Positions 50,879 to 60,560 are shown, numbered from the stretch's first letter. The stretch: 64,000 nt of DNA from an uncultured Stenotrophomonas sp. (GCF_945952405.1 NZ_CAMFIA010000011.1:62001-126000); one strand, 5' to 3'. Notes: generated from the sequence alone by a model not told the origin. Numbers and translations are program-made.

Positions 50879-52390
50879 CTAGCGTTGCCCGGCTGGCAGT
50901 ACCCGCCACTGGAAGTCGTAGCTCCATTGGTCGAAGTACAGGTTGCCGCCTGCCCACTCGGCCTCGCCGCGCTGCGAGTCGACCGTTTCCGAGCGGAAAT
51001 GCTGTTTGGCCGGCACCAGGGCCTGGCCGAAATCGTCGTTGAAGGCGATGCGGTAGCCATCAAGGCCACCGAGGTAGAAGTCGCGCAGTGCCGGCACGCT
51101 GCTGGCCAGCGCCCCGGTGGTCACGTCCATCGGCAACCAGCCATACGGCGCCAGGTAAACCTGTCCCCAGTCGTGCAGGTTGCTGTAGCCGCTGCCATCG
51201 TCGGAGAACACCATTCCCGACTGCCAGCGCGCGGGAATGCCGTTCATCCGCAGCAGCGCGATCAGCAGCAGGGTCTGCTGGCCGCAGTCGGCATGCCCGG
51301 CATGCAGCGCATGGTCGCTGATGTTGCTGAGGGTGGAGTACTCACGGGCACCGGCCCACGGAATGCGATCGACCGCCGCGAACAGCCTGCGCACCCTCTC
51401 GTAGGGACGCGTCTCGCCCTGCAGCACCTGGTCGGAGAACAGCTTCAGCGCAGGCGTGAAGCGCACATGTGGCAGCTGCTCGGCCAGGAAGGGCGCCAGC
51501 GCCGGATCGGCCGGCGTGGCCTGCACCTTGGCCGGATCAATCGCGGTATGCCGGGCGAAGATCGTCACCGCGTAGCGGATCTCGAAGCGGGTCGGCTGCC
51601 CCGCCACCGCTTTCGCCTCCAGGTAGGCGGTGCGCTGCAGTGTATCGGCCGGCGCCAGCTGCGCCCTGCCCGGCACGCTGCCACGCCATTGCACCTGTTC
51701 CTGCTGGCCCGGAAGCTCGCGCGGATACGGAATCCAGGCGCGGATGGTTTCGCCGGCCGGCACGGCATCGGCCTGCACCGTCAGCGACTGGGTGAAGGCG
51801 ATGCGCTGCGGCAGCACCGCTGGCTGCGCGCTCTGCGCGGCCGCCGCGACCACCCGCGCGTGATGCGGATTGAGCACTTCATTGGGTCCCGGCGATGGCA
51901 TCGGCGCATCCGTGCGACGGCGTGCACGGGCCTCGTCGCTGAGCAGGAACAGGTTCGACGGCGCGCGCTTGAAGTACCAGCGCGTGCCATCGATGTCGGC
52001 ATGTTCGATCAGGCCCTGCTGGTCCCAACGCGCGAACTCCTCGTCGCTCAGATCGGGAATCCAGCGCCGCAGCGCGGCCTTGGCGGCGGCTTCATCCAGG
52101 CTGAAATCCAGGCGGATGCGGCGCATGCGCTCGCGCTGGAAGGCGGCGCTGGTGGATCCGCCTGCGCTCGCCAGCAGCACATCGGCGGCGCCGAAGCGGC
52201 CGCTGTCGATCAGGTCGATCAGCCGGGTTTCGCGCGCACGCGCCTCGGCGTCGTGCTCACCTGCAGCCGCGGCAACCGACGCACACAGCAGCAGCGCGGC
52301 ACACAGGCCGGCGGCAGGCAGACGCGGTTTGCGAACGGCAGGATCCACAGCGACACTTCCCCAGCGCGGGTGGTAACGGCTGTGTAACAC
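50879..52390 (-). CDS. Secreted transglutaminase-like protease
   Basis: 503 residues with signal peptide (AAGLCAALLLCASVAAAA) and a transglutaminase-like core: Cys369 in HADCGQQT, His406 in NLHDWGQ and Asp422 in PMDV, the papain-type triad. Bacterial transglutaminase-like proteins cleave or rearrange peptides and are frequently linked to cell-wall peptides. First gene of the leftward arm; the shared intergenic operator is upstream of its start. Confidence 0.85.
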   Translation of the reverse strand: MLHSRYHPRWGSVAVDPAVRKPRLPAAGLCAALLLCASVAAAAGEHDAEARARETRLIDLIDSGRFGAADVLLASAGGSTSAAFQRERMRRIRLDFSLDEAAAKAALRRWIPDLSDEEFARWDQQGLIEHADIDGTRWYFKRAPSNLFLLSDEARARRRTDAPMPSPGPNEVLNPHHARVVAAAAQSAQPAVLPQRIAFTQSLTVQADAVPAGETIRAWIPYPRELPGQQEQVQWRGSVPGRAQLAPADTLQRTAYLEAKAVAGQPTRFEIRYAVTIFARHTAIDPAKVQATPADPALAPFLAEQLPHVRFTPALKLFSDQVLQGETRPYERVRRLFAAVDRIPWAGAREYSTLSNISDHALHAGHADCGQQTLLLIALLRMNGIPARWQSGMVFSDDGSGYSNLHDWGQVYLAPYGWLPMDVTTGALASSVPALRDFYLGGLDGYRIAFNDDFGQALVPAKQHFRSETVDSQRGEAEWAGGNLYFDQWSYDFQWRVLPAGQR

Positions 52391-52411
52391 GGGCCGGGGA
52401 ACCGGTCAATA

Positions 52412-52451
52412 ATTTATTCTTGCTTTCGCCGAAGAAAGGAATAAATATTCC
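52412..52451. promoter_or_regulatory. Candidate operator in the divergent gap of the muropeptide locus
   Basis: The 90-bp gap between the divergent first genes is conspicuously AT-rich for this genome. It holds ATTTATTC (52412-52419) and its inverse GAATAAAT (52439-52446), plus the palindrome GGAATA-AA-TATTCC (52438-52451). RpiR/MurR-type regulators bind AT-rich inverted repeats, and such a regulator is encoded at 55233. The link is inferred. Confidence 0.6.
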
Positions 52452-52480
52452 TACTGGCATTCGAGGAGGGTGTGCTGCGC

Positions 52481-53917
52481 ATGATCCTGGCTTCCCGCGA
52501 ACGGCATCGGCCCTGGCCGCGCCGCTTGACCCTGGCCCTGTGCCTGCTGGCCGCACCGGGCGTTGCACTGGCCGCGCCGGCCCCCGACCCCGGCGCGCCG
52601 CTGCCCTATGTGCTCGGCCTGCATGAGGCCTACCTGACCCCGCAGTACTGGGCCGAACGCCTGCCGAACGCCGATGCGCTGATCCTCGACCGCGCGCAGA
52701 TCGATGCGCAGAACGCGCGCATGCGGGCGCAGGACAGCCATATCCAGGATATCGCGGCGCTGCCCGCCCAGCTTGATGCCGCGCAGGTGCGTGCCAGCAT
52801 CGGTGCCCTGTCGAGCTGGCCCACGCGCGCCCTCTACAACGACAAGGGCCAGGCCATTGCGCCGGGCCTGCGCAGCGCGATCGAGGCCAACCTCGGCCTG
52901 GATGCCATTGCCGCGCAGACGGCACCGCAGTATGGGCTGGTGGTGAAGCGTGCCGCACTGCGCACCTTCCCCACCCGCGAGCGCGTGTTCAGCAGCGTGG
53001 GTGACACCGACATCGATCGCTTCCAGGAATCGGCGCTGTTCCCCGGTGACAAGGTCGCCGTGGTCCACCGCAGCGCCGATGGCCGCTGGCTGTTCGTGCA
53101 CAGCGAACGCTACAGCGCATGGATCGAGGCCGATGCGGTGGCCAGCGGCGACAAGGCCACGGTGCTCGGCTACGGCACGAAAGGCCCCTACCGGATTGTC
53201 ACCGGCGCCATCGCGCAGACCGCCTACACCCCGCAGGAACCGCGCGTCTCGCGCCTGCAGCTGGACATGGGCGTGCGCCTGCCGGTGCTGGCCGACTGGC
53301 CGGCCGCCGAGCCGGTGAACGGCCAGCAGGCACATGCCTCGTGGGTGGTGCAGCTACCGGTACGCGAGGCCGATGGTCGGCTGAAGCTGCTGCCGGCGCT
53401 GTTGCCGCGCTCGCAGGACACCGCCGCCGACTACCTGCCGCTGACCCCGCGCCTGCTGCTGCAGCAGGCCTTCAAGTTCCTCGGTGAACGCTACGGGTGG
53501 GGCCACGACTACGACAGCCGTGACTGCAGCGGATTCGTATCCGAGATCTACCGCAGCTTCGGTGTGCTGCTGCCGCGCAATACCAGCGCACAGGCGGTCA
53601 GCCCCGCGCTGGACCGCCTGCCGTTCACCGGAAAGGACGGCAAGGCCGTGCGCGACCGCGCCGTCGCCGACCTGCAGGCAGGCGACCTGGTGTACATCCC
53701 GGGCCACGTGATGATGGCCATCGGCCACGTCGACGGCCGCACCTGGGTCATCCACGATACGGCGGGCGGCAGCTGGTACGGTGCCGACGGCAAGCGCGTG
53801 CAGGCCCATCTCAATGGTGTTTCGGTCACGCCGCTGGAGCCGATGATGGCCAGCGATACCGTCCGCTACATCGACCGCATCACCAACATCCAGCGCCTGC
53901 GCGCCAAGACTCCCTGA
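52481..53917 (+). CDS. Secreted SH3-NlpC/P60 peptidase
   Basis: 478 residues: signal peptide (LALCLLAAPGVALA), an NLPC_P60 stabilisation/SH3-like middle with VSRLQLDMGVRLPVL and a C-terminal NlpC/P60 domain with catalytic Cys349 in RDCSGFV and His409 in GHVMMAIG. Such DL-endopeptidases cut the D-Glu-mDAP bond of peptidoglycan peptides (murein tripeptide to L-Ala-D-Glu). ATG 52481 is preferred over GTG 52472 because GAGGAGGG then has proper spacing. First gene of the rightward arm. Confidence 0.88.
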   Translation: MILASRERHRPWPRRLTLALCLLAAPGVALAAPAPDPGAPLPYVLGLHEAYLTPQYWAERLPNADALILDRAQIDAQNARMRAQDSHIQDIAALPAQLDAAQVRASIGALSSWPTRALYNDKGQAIAPGLRSAIEANLGLDAIAAQTAPQYGLVVKRAALRTFPTRERVFSSVGDTDIDRFQESALFPGDKVAVVHRSADGRWLFVHSERYSAWIEADAVASGDKATVLGYGTKGPYRIVTGAIAQTAYTPQEPRVSRLQLDMGVRLPVLADWPAAEPVNGQQAHASWVVQLPVREADGRLKLLPALLPRSQDTAADYLPLTPRLLLQQAFKFLGERYGWGHDYDSRDCSGFVSEIYRSFGVLLPRNTSAQAVSPALDRLPFTGKDGKAVRDRAVADLQAGDLVYIPGHVMMAIGHVDGRTWVIHDTAGGSWYGADGKRVQAHLNGVSVTPLEPMMASDTVRYIDRITNIQRLRAKTP

Positions 53918-55012
53918 ATGAAGATCACTGCCATCGAACTGGGCATGCTGCGCGTGCCGCTGAAGACACCGTTCAAGACCGCCCTGCGCACGGTGGAGAC
54001 CGTCGAGGACGTGGTGGTGCTGATCCGGACCGACAGCGGCCATACCGGCTACGGCGAGGCACCGGCAACCGCCGTGATCACCGGCGATACCCACGGCTCG
54101 ATCATCGAAGCGATCCGTCACTTCATCGCCCCGCGCCTGATCGGCCAGGAGGTGGTCAACCTCAACCGGCTGTGCGGGCTGGTGCAGACCGCGATGGAGC
54201 GCAACACCAGCGCCAAGGCCGCCGTGGAGATCGCCCTGTACGACCTCTGGGCGCAGCTGCACGGCGCACCGCTGTACCAGATGCTGGGCGGCGGTGACCC
54301 GGTGATCACCACCGACATCACCATCAGCGTGGACTACATCGACAAGATGGTGGCCGACTCGCTGTCGGCGATCGAACGCGGCTTCGAATCGCTGAAGATC
54401 AAGGTCGGCAAGGACATCGGCCTGGACATCGAACGGGTCAAGGCCATCCATGCCGCCGTGCAGGGTCGCGCGCTGCTGCGCCTGGATGCCAACCAGGGCT
54501 GGACCGCCAAGCAGGCCGTGCATGCGATGCGCACGCTGGAAGACGCCGGCGTGGTGCTGGAACTGCTGGAGCAGCCGGTGAAGGCGGCCGACATCAACGG
54601 ACTGAAGTACGTCACCGACCGGGTCAACACGCCGGTGATGGCCGACGAAAGCGTGTTCAGCCCGAGCCAGGTGATGGACCTGATCCAGCACCGCGCAGCC
54701 GACATCATCAACATCAAGCTGATGAAGACCGGCGGCCTGTCCAACGCCATCCGCATCGCCGACATCGCCGGCATCTACGGCGTGCCCTGCATGATCGGCT
54801 GCATGATCGAGTCCAGTATCAGCGTGGCGGCGGCGGTGCACCTGGCGGTGGCCAAGAGCGATGTGATCACCAAGGTCGACCTGGATGGCCCTTCGCTGGG
54901 CCAGTTCGACCCGGTCAGCGGCGGCGTGCATTTCAACGAATCGGAGATCAGTATCAGCGACGTGCCCGGGCTGGGCATCACCGAAGTGCGCGGACTGGAG
55001 ATGCTGGGTTGA
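53918..55012 (+). CDS. L-Ala-D/L-Glu epimerase (dipeptide epimerase)
   Basis: 364 residues of the enolase superfamily. The catalytic Lys pair is K160-I-K162, metal ligands Asp190, Glu218 and Asp243, the second base is Lys267 in INIKLMKTGG, and the DxD motif that binds the dipeptide alpha-amine is Asp321-Leu-Asp323. Converts L-Ala-D-Glu into L-Ala-L-Glu so the peptide can be hydrolysed as food. Stop and start codons of this and the preceding gene abut (TGAATG), implying translational coupling. Confidence 0.92.
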   Translation: MKITAIELGMLRVPLKTPFKTALRTVETVEDVVVLIRTDSGHTGYGEAPATAVITGDTHGSIIEAIRHFIAPRLIGQEVVNLNRLCGLVQTAMERNTSAKAAVEIALYDLWAQLHGAPLYQMLGGGDPVITTDITISVDYIDKMVADSLSAIERGFESLKIKVGKDIGLDIERVKAIHAAVQGRALLRLDANQGWTAKQAVHAMRTLEDAGVVLELLEQPVKAADINGLKYVTDRVNTPVMADESVFSPSQVMDLIQHRAADIINIKLMKTGGLSNAIRIADIAGIYGVPCMIGCMIESSISVAAAVHLAVAKSDVITKVDLDGPSLGQFDPVSGGVHFNESEISISDVPGLGITEVRGLEMLG

Positions 55013-55232
55013 TCTCTGCCTTGCGGCTGGCCTGGCGTACAACTGACTTTGGGTCGGGCGTTACTTTTCTTTCCGCGGAAAGACCGGGTAGATCCACGCC
55101 ATGCGTGGATGCTTCCGCCCCTGCTTCTGCCCGACCCCGTAGCCCCTTCGCGGCTGGCACGCGCGCGATCCACCCCATGACCTGCTCCACGCTGCCAACC
55201 GCAACGCGCCTATCCATGCCCGGACACCCGAC
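55013..55232. repeat. Intergenic with GATCCACGC repeat unit
   Basis: 220 bp between the epimerase and regulator genes, with one GTAGATCCACGCCATGCGTGG unit (55089-55112) and no gene. Its spacing does not exclude read-through of the operon. Confidence 0.6.
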
Positions 55233-56081
55233 ATGCCGCCCCTGCTGAAGATCCGTTCCGAGCGCGGGCAGATGTCGGCCATCGAACGCCGCATCGCCGA
55301 CTTCATCCTCGACAACGCGCACCTGCTGCGCGACTACTCGTCGCAGCAGCTGGCCAGTGCGCTGGGCATCAGCCAGTCCAGCGTGGTGAAGTTCAGCCAG
55401 AAGCTGGGGTTCAAGGGCTACCCGGACCTGAAGTATTCGATCGGCCAGGATGTCGCCCGCGCCGGCGCCGATCCGCAGCAGGCGCCGAGCGAGCCCGACG
55501 GCGGCGACGACTACCGGCGCCTGGGTGAAGCCCTGCGCCGCAGCAAGGCACAGGCCGAAGAGGAAACCCGCCAGGCCAACCCGCGCGAGGAAATCGAACG
55601 CATCGTGCAGCTGCTCGACGGCGCGCCGAAGCTGTTCGTGCATGGCCTGGGTGACGACGGACTGTTCGCCCGCGAGTTCGCCATGCGGCTGTCGCTGCTG
55701 GGGCTGCTGGTGGTACCGCATACCGACCCGATCCTGATGCTGGCCAACCTGTCGGCCGCACGCCCCGGCGATGTGCTGCTGGTGTTCTCCGAGTTCGGCA
55801 ACCTGGCGCAGCTGTCGCAGCTGTCGCGGCAGTTCCAGGACATGGGCGGCAAGGTGATTTCCATCACCCGGCACACCGCCAACCCGCTGCGCGCGCATGC
55901 GGATGCCGCGCTGGCGGTGTGCGCGCACGACCGCACGCCGCAGGTCGCGCAGCTGCTGTACCGTAGCGCCATGCACGCCCTGCTCGACTTCCTGTTCGTG
56001 CTGCTCTGCCACGCCAATCCGGACCGCCAGCAGCAGCTGGCGGTGAACCTGGAGCGGATCGACCACCTGCTGGATTCCTGA
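55233..56081 (+). CDS. RpiR/MurR-family transcriptional regulator
   Basis: 282 residues. The N-terminal helix-turn-helix has SAIERRIADFILDNAHLLRDYSSQQLASALGISQSSVVKFSQKLGFKGYPDLKYSI, the RpiR signature, and residues about 115-250 form a SIS sugar-isomerase domain. MurR represses muropeptide and amino-sugar catabolic genes with a phospho-sugar ligand; here the operon content suggests a cell-wall-derived effector. Start ATG 55233. Confidence 0.9.
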   Translation: MPPLLKIRSERGQMSAIERRIADFILDNAHLLRDYSSQQLASALGISQSSVVKFSQKLGFKGYPDLKYSIGQDVARAGADPQQAPSEPDGGDDYRRLGEALRRSKAQAEEETRQANPREEIERIVQLLDGAPKLFVHGLGDDGLFAREFAMRLSLLGLLVVPHTDPILMLANLSAARPGDVLLVFSEFGNLAQLSQLSRQFQDMGGKVISITRHTANPLRAHADAALAVCAHDRTPQVAQLLYRSAMHALLDFLFVLLCHANPDRQQQLAVNLERIDHLLDS

Positions 56082-56090
56082 CCGGAGCGC

Positions 56091-56858
56091 ATGTTGATGA
56101 ACCCGCTGGCCCGTCTTGCCACCGCTGCGCTGCTGCTTGCCGCCGCGCTGTCCGTCCATGCTGCGCCGCTGGAAGGTGCACGCCAGTTGATCGTGGTCAC
56201 CAGCGAGAACTGGGACAGCACCCAGGGGCAGCTGCAGGCCTATGTGCGTGATGGCAAGGGCTGGCACGCGCATGGCGCGGCCTTCCCGGTTGCGCTTGGC
56301 CGCACCGGCAGCGCATGGGGCCTGGGCCTGCATCCGGCGCAGCCCAATGGCCCGCAGAAACAGGAAGGCGATGGTCGCAGCCCGGCCGGCGTGTTCGCGC
56401 TCGGCAGCGCATTCGGCTATGCCATCACCCGTCCCGGCACCGCAATGGCCTACCAGCCGATGCTGGACAGCAGCTACTGCATGGACGTGCCCGGCTCGCC
56501 GTTCTACAACCGCATCGTCGATGCGAAGAAGGTCGGCAGCGCAGCGATCAAGGGCTCGACCGAGCCGATGCGGCTGGACCTGCACAACAAGGGCGACGTG
56601 CGCTACCAGGAAGGCTTCGTGATCGCCCACAACCCGGACAACCAGCCCGGCAAGGGCAGCTGCATCTTTGCCCATCTGTGGCGCCAGCCCGGGGAGGCCA
56701 CGGCCGGTTGCACGGCCATGCCGCAAGCGCGCATGCAGGCGCTGCTGGACTGGCTGCGGCCGCAGGATACGCCGCGCTTCGTGCTGCTGCCGCGCGCCGA
56801 GTACAAGCGCCTGCAGGCGCAATGGCAGCTGCCCGCACTGCACGGAGACGCCCGTTGA
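56091..56858 (+). CDS. YkuD-type L,D-transpeptidase-like protein
   Basis: 255 residues with signal peptide (ATAALLLAAALSVHAAP). The YkuD catalytic signature is His195-x11-Cys207 (FAHLW...GCTAM), and the approach HNPDNQPGKGSCIFAHLW is of the divergent L,D-transpeptidase family (DUF/ErfK-like). It may cut or link peptidoglycan stem peptides. ATG 56091 and ATG 56097 are both plausible; GGAG is better spaced for 56097. Its TGA overlaps the permease start. Confidence 0.85.
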   Translation: MLMNPLARLATAALLLAAALSVHAAPLEGARQLIVVTSENWDSTQGQLQAYVRDGKGWHAHGAAFPVALGRTGSAWGLGLHPAQPNGPQKQEGDGRSPAGVFALGSAFGYAITRPGTAMAYQPMLDSSYCMDVPGSPFYNRIVDAKKVGSAAIKGSTEPMRLDLHNKGDVRYQEGFVIAHNPDNQPGKGSCIFAHLWRQPGEATAGCTAMPQARMQALLDWLRPQDTPRFVLLPRAEYKRLQAQWQLPALHGDAR

Positions 56859-58156
56859 GCGCGCAGGACGAACCGCAGCTGCAGCGCGCGGTCAGCCGCT
56901 GGCAGATCGTCGGCCTCTCGATCAACGACGTGATCGGCAGCGGCATCTACCTGTTGCCGGCCGCCACCGTGGCCCTGCTCGGCCCCTTCAGCCTGTGGGG
57001 CGTGGTTGCCGCCGGCATCGTCGTGGCCCTGCTGGTGCTGTGCTACGCGCAGGCCGCCAGCTACTTCGATGAACCCGGCGGCAGCTACCTGTATGCGCGC
57101 GAGGCATTCGGCCGCTTCGCGGGTTTCGAGATCGGCTGGATGATCTGGCTGACCCGGATCAGCTCGGCCGCCGCGCTCAGCAACGCGCTGGCCGATGCCG
57201 TCGCGCGCTTCTGGCCGTGGGCCGGTGCCGGCCTGGGCCGCATCGCGGTGATCGTGGTGTCGCTGGGCTTCCTTACCGGAGTCAACATCATCGGCGTGCG
57301 TTCGGCGGCACGTACCGGCGTGATCCTGGTGATCGGCAAGATGCTGCCGCTGCTGCTGTTCGTGGCCATCGGCGCGTTCTACATCGATCCGCAGCTGGCC
57401 TTCTCCGGCCAGCGCCCGGACCCGCACGACCTGCAGCGCATGGGCGAAGCCGCGCTGCTGCTGCTGTACGCCTATGCCGGTTTCGAGAACATCCCGGCCG
57501 CCGCCGGCGAGTACCGCAATCCGCGCCGCGATATTCCGTTCGCACTGATCACCATGATCATCACCGTCACCGTCATCTACGGCGCGGTGCAGGTGGTGGC
57601 ACAGGGCACGCTGGCGGGCCTGTCCAGTTCGGCCACGCCGCTGGCCGACGCCGCCGCCGGCTTCGGTGGCGAAGCACTGGCGCTGATCCTGACCATCGGC
57701 GCCACCATCTCCATCCTCGGCACCAACAGCAACACCATGATGATGGGGCCGCGCTTCCTGTTCGCGCTGGCCCGCGATGGCTACGGGCCGAAGATCCTGG
57801 CCCAGGTGCATCCGCGCTTCCACACTCCGGCGGCGTCGATCCTGTGCCAGGGCCTGATCGCGCTCGGCCTGGCCCTGTCCGGCTCGTTCGTGCAGCTGGC
57901 GTTGCTGTCGATGACCACCCGCTTGTTCGCCTACATCGGTACCGCAGCGGCGGTGCTGGTGCTGGCCAAGCGCTATGCCGACCGCCCCGGCGCCTTGAAG
58001 CTGCCCGGCGGCCCGCTGATTCCGGTGCTGGCGCTGCTGCTGTGCCTGGCCCTGTTCGCCAGTGCCAGCTGGCAGAACATCGCCGCCGCGCTGGTCGCCT
58101 TCGCCATCGGTGCGGTGATCTACAGGCTGCCGCGCAAGGACGCCGACGGCGGGTGA
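56855..58156 (+). CDS. APC-family amino-acid/dipeptide permease
   Basis: 433 residues with about 12 membrane helices; the APC entry IVGLSINDVIGSGIYLLPAATVALLGPFSLW is diagnostic and AGFENIPAAAGEYRNPRRDIP follows. The start is TTG at 56855, overlapping the upstream TGA stop as TTGA, with GGAGA upstream. It likely imports the amino acids or peptides freed by the locus. Any longer frame to the left is antisense-like and rejected. Confidence 0.85.
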   Translation: MSAQDEPQLQRAVSRWQIVGLSINDVIGSGIYLLPAATVALLGPFSLWGVVAAGIVVALLVLCYAQAASYFDEPGGSYLYAREAFGRFAGFEIGWMIWLTRISSAAALSNALADAVARFWPWAGAGLGRIAVIVVSLGFLTGVNIIGVRSAARTGVILVIGKMLPLLLFVAIGAFYIDPQLAFSGQRPDPHDLQRMGEAALLLLYAYAGFENIPAAAGEYRNPRRDIPFALITMIITVTVIYGAVQVVAQGTLAGLSSSATPLADAAAGFGGEALALILTIGATISILGTNSNTMMMGPRFLFALARDGYGPKILAQVHPRFHTPAASILCQGLIALGLALSGSFVQLALLSMTTRLFAYIGTAAAVLVLAKRYADRPGALKLPGGPLIPVLALLLCLALFASASWQNIAAALVAFAIGAVIYRLPRKDADGG

Positions 58157-58275
58157 CCGATGGAGGTAGTGCCGGGCCCAGGCTCGGCGCTACAGACCCG
58201 GCCTTCACGCTGCCGGACCGGGCCGTTAACCGCCGCGCAGGCACGATCAGGCTTCGTCCACCACGGAGCCCTCGC

Positions 58276-58617
58276 ATGACCGAATACCAGATCCCCGGCC
58301 GCGTACCGGACGACAGCACGCCGCGCGACGCGGTCAGCAACTACTGGCGCGAACGCTACACCGCCGAGCCGTATTACGACGACCAGCTGTTCTTCGAGGA
58401 TTACGAGCCGGCCTACCGCATCGGCCACGCCGCACGCGCGCAGGACATGATCCGCGCCTACGAGGAGGTGGAAGGCGAGCTGGAGTCACGCTGGGCCAGC
58501 GAGCGTGGCCGCAGCCGCCTGGAATGGGCGCAGGCACGTAACGCCGTGCGCCGAGGCTGGGACGAAGCGCTGAATCTTGATCCGCGCCTGGACAACGGCG
58601 TGCCGCATCGCAGCTGA
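58276..58617 (+). CDS. Hypothetical acidic protein
   Basis: 113 residues, rich in Glu, Asp, Tyr and Arg (YWRERYTAEPYYDDQLFFEDYEPAYRIG...), with two likely helices and no signal or membrane segment. A domain of this type is common in environmental proteobacteria next to stress genes, but I cannot name a function. Start ATG 58276 after CACGGAGCC. Confidence 0.6.
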   Translation: MTEYQIPGRVPDDSTPRDAVSNYWRERYTAEPYYDDQLFFEDYEPAYRIGHAARAQDMIRAYEEVEGELESRWASERGRSRLEWAQARNAVRRGWDEALNLDPRLDNGVPHRS

Positions 58618-58627
58618 CCGCGGCCCC

Positions 58628-58718
58628 TGTAGAGCCGAGCCCATGCTCGGCTGCTTCACTCGGCTGCTTCAGGCTCGGCTGCTTGACGCCCGTGAGCCGA
58701 GCGTGGCTCGGCTCTACA
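58628..58718. repeat. TGTAGAGCCGAGC inverted-repeat element, second copy
   Basis: Arms TGTAGAGCCGAGC (58628-58640) and GCTCGGCTCTACA (58706-58718) enclose internal GCTCGGCTGCTT direct repeats. Same family as 7954-8059. Confidence 0.75.
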
Positions 58719-58727
58719 GGGGGTGGA

Positions 58728-59183
58728 TCAATCCTGTTCCGGCAGCGGCGGCACCACCGCGCTGCGCCTGCCGTCACCGCCACCGGCCGCGATCAGGTCA
58801 CGGGTGTTCTTCTGCACCGCCACCGCGCCGAACAGCGACAGCGCATAGGCCATGCCGTAGAAACCCTTCTCGCTCGACGCCAGGGTCGCGTTCCACAGGC
58901 CAACCAGCAACAGCATCAGCGCCGACAGCAGCGCGAACCAGCACAACGCGTAGTACAGGCCACTCACCGCAATGCCCTCGACGCGGTCGCGCACGCTCTT
59001 CTGCAGCGACACCGCCGCGAACAGGCCGAACAGCAGCAGGGTCAGGTAGTAGCCCTTCTCGTTGAGCGCCATCGTCGCGGCGTTGAACAGGCCGATCAGG
59101 TACGCCGCCGCTCCCAGCAGCAGGGCCACCCACGAGGCGGCGATGAAGGCGGTGGACGGCTTGTGGGGTATGGCAGTGTTCAT
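58728..59183 (-). CDS. YiaA/YiaB-like inner-membrane protein
   Basis: 151 residues with four hydrophobic helices in two pairs, each pair followed by a similar motif: NEKGYYLTLLLFGLFAAVSLQKSVRD and SEKGFYGMAYALSLFGAVAVQKNTRD. That duplicated YiaAB two-helix domain is diagnostic. Function unknown; found in stress and envelope contexts. Start ATG 59183 (MNTAIPHKP). Confidence 0.82.
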   Translation of the reverse strand: MNTAIPHKPSTAFIAASWVALLLGAAAYLIGLFNAATMALNEKGYYLTLLLFGLFAAVSLQKSVRDRVEGIAVSGLYYALCWFALLSALMLLLVGLWNATLASSEKGFYGMAYALSLFGAVAVQKNTRDLIAAGGGDGRRSAVVPPLPEQD

Positions 59184-59351
59184 TGCAGATCCTTGGCAGG
59201 CAGACGGGCATGCTTTGCCCGGGCGTGCCCACCCTAGACGATCGCGCCGCCGCCGCACAGGGGTGGCAGGACCTTCGGGCCACGACGGTCACGCCACCAG
59301 TGGTATACAAGGGACAGCCCGGCCATCCGCATCCCCGCCCTGGAGATACCC

Positions 59352-60518
59352 ATGACCCGCACGCCCCTGCTGCTCGCCCTCGGCCTGGTGCCGATCCTCG
59401 CCACCTCCGCCTGCAACGCTGCCGACCCGCCCGCCAGCGCCGCGCAGGCCGCTGCACCAGCGTCTGCCGCGGCCGACCAGCGGCCGTTCACCGCCACCGA
59501 GGTCAACCGCTTCGACCAGCCGTGGGCGATGACCTTCCTGCCTGACGGCAGCCTGCTGGTCACCGAAAAGCGCGGCAAACTGCAGCACCTGGACCTGGCC
59601 AGCGGCCAGAAGCACGAGATCACCGGCGTGCCCAAGGTCGCCTACGGTGGCCAGGGTGGCTTCGGCGACGTGATCCTGCATCCGCAGTTCGCGCGCAACC
59701 ATGTTGTTTACGTCAGTTATGCCGAGGAAGGCACGCTCGATACCCGTGGCGCCGCAGTGGCGCGTGCCACGCTGGTGCTGCAACCCGACGGCGCCGGCCA
59801 GCTCAAGGATCTGAAAGTAATCTGGCGGCAGAGCCCCAAGGTCAGCGGCGAGGGCCATTACGGCCACCGCCTCGCGTTCGGCCCGGACGGCAAGCTGTGG
59901 ATCAGTTCCAGCGAGCGGCAGAAGTTCGACCCGGCCCAGGACATGGGCAGCAACCTCGGCAAGATCATCCGCCTCAATGACGATGGCAGCCTGCCCGCCG
60001 ACAATCCGTTCGCCTCGCAGGGTGGCGTCGCCGCGCAGGTGTGGTCGCTCGGCCACCGCAACATCCTCGGCATGGCCTTCGACGGCAACGGCAAGCTGTG
60101 GGCGCATGAGATGGGCCCGGCCGGCGGCGACGAACTGAACCTGATCGTGCGCGGCGCCAACTATGGCTACCCGATCGTCTCCAACGGCGACCACTACGAC
60201 GGCCGCCCGATTCCCGACCACGATACCCGCCCGGAATTCGCCGCACCGAAGGTGACCTGGACGCCGGTGATCTCGCCGGCCGGCCTGGTGATCTACAGTG
60301 GCAACCTGTTCCCGCAGTGGAAGGGCAGTGCCTTCATCGGCGGCCTGTCCTCCACCTCGCTGGTGCGCGTGGCCTTCGATGGGGACAGCGCGCGCGAAGC
60401 CGAGCGCTTCAACATGGGCGAGCGCATCCGCGAAGTGGAACAGGGCCCGGATGGCGCGCTGTGGCTGCTGGAAGATGGCAGCAAGGCACGCCTGCTGAAA
60501 CTGACTCCGAAGACCTGA
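59352..60518 (+). CDS. PQQ-dependent aldose sugar dehydrogenase (YliI-like)
   Basis: 388 residues with a lipoprotein-like signal ([14 protein letters not shown], Cys about residue 21) and six-bladed propeller domain of the soluble glucose-dehydrogenase family. Motifs include [58 protein letters not shown] (catalytic His) and [20 protein letters not shown]. Oxidises aldoses in the periplasm using PQQ and calcium. PQQ genes are not in the window. Confidence 0.88.
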   Translation: MTRTPLLLALGLVPILATSACNAADPPASAAQAAAPASAAADQRPFTATEVNRFDQPWAMTFLPDGSLLVTEKRGKLQHLDLASGQKHEITGVPKVAYGGQGGFGDVILHPQFARNHVVYVSYAEEGTLDTRGAAVARATLVLQPDGAGQLKDLKVIWRQSPKVSGEGHYGHRLAFGPDGKLWISSSERQKFDPAQDMGSNLGKIIRLNDDGSLPADNPFASQGGVAAQVWSLGHRNILGMAFDGNGKLWAHEMGPAGGDELNLIVRGANYGYPIVSNGDHYDGRPIPDHDTRPEFAAPKVTWTPVISPAGLVIYSGNLFPQWKGSAFIGGLSSTSLVRVAFDGDSAREAERFNMGERIREVEQGPDGALWLLEDGSKARLLKLTPKT

Positions 60519-60523
60519 CAACA

Positions 60524-60549
60524 CGGTAGTGCCGGCCGCTGGCCGGCAT
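60524..60549. repeat. REP palindrome
   Basis: Forward GGTAGTGCCGGCCGCTGGCC unit after the dehydrogenase stop. Confidence 0.8.
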
Positions 60550-60560
60550 TGCCCCTCTGC

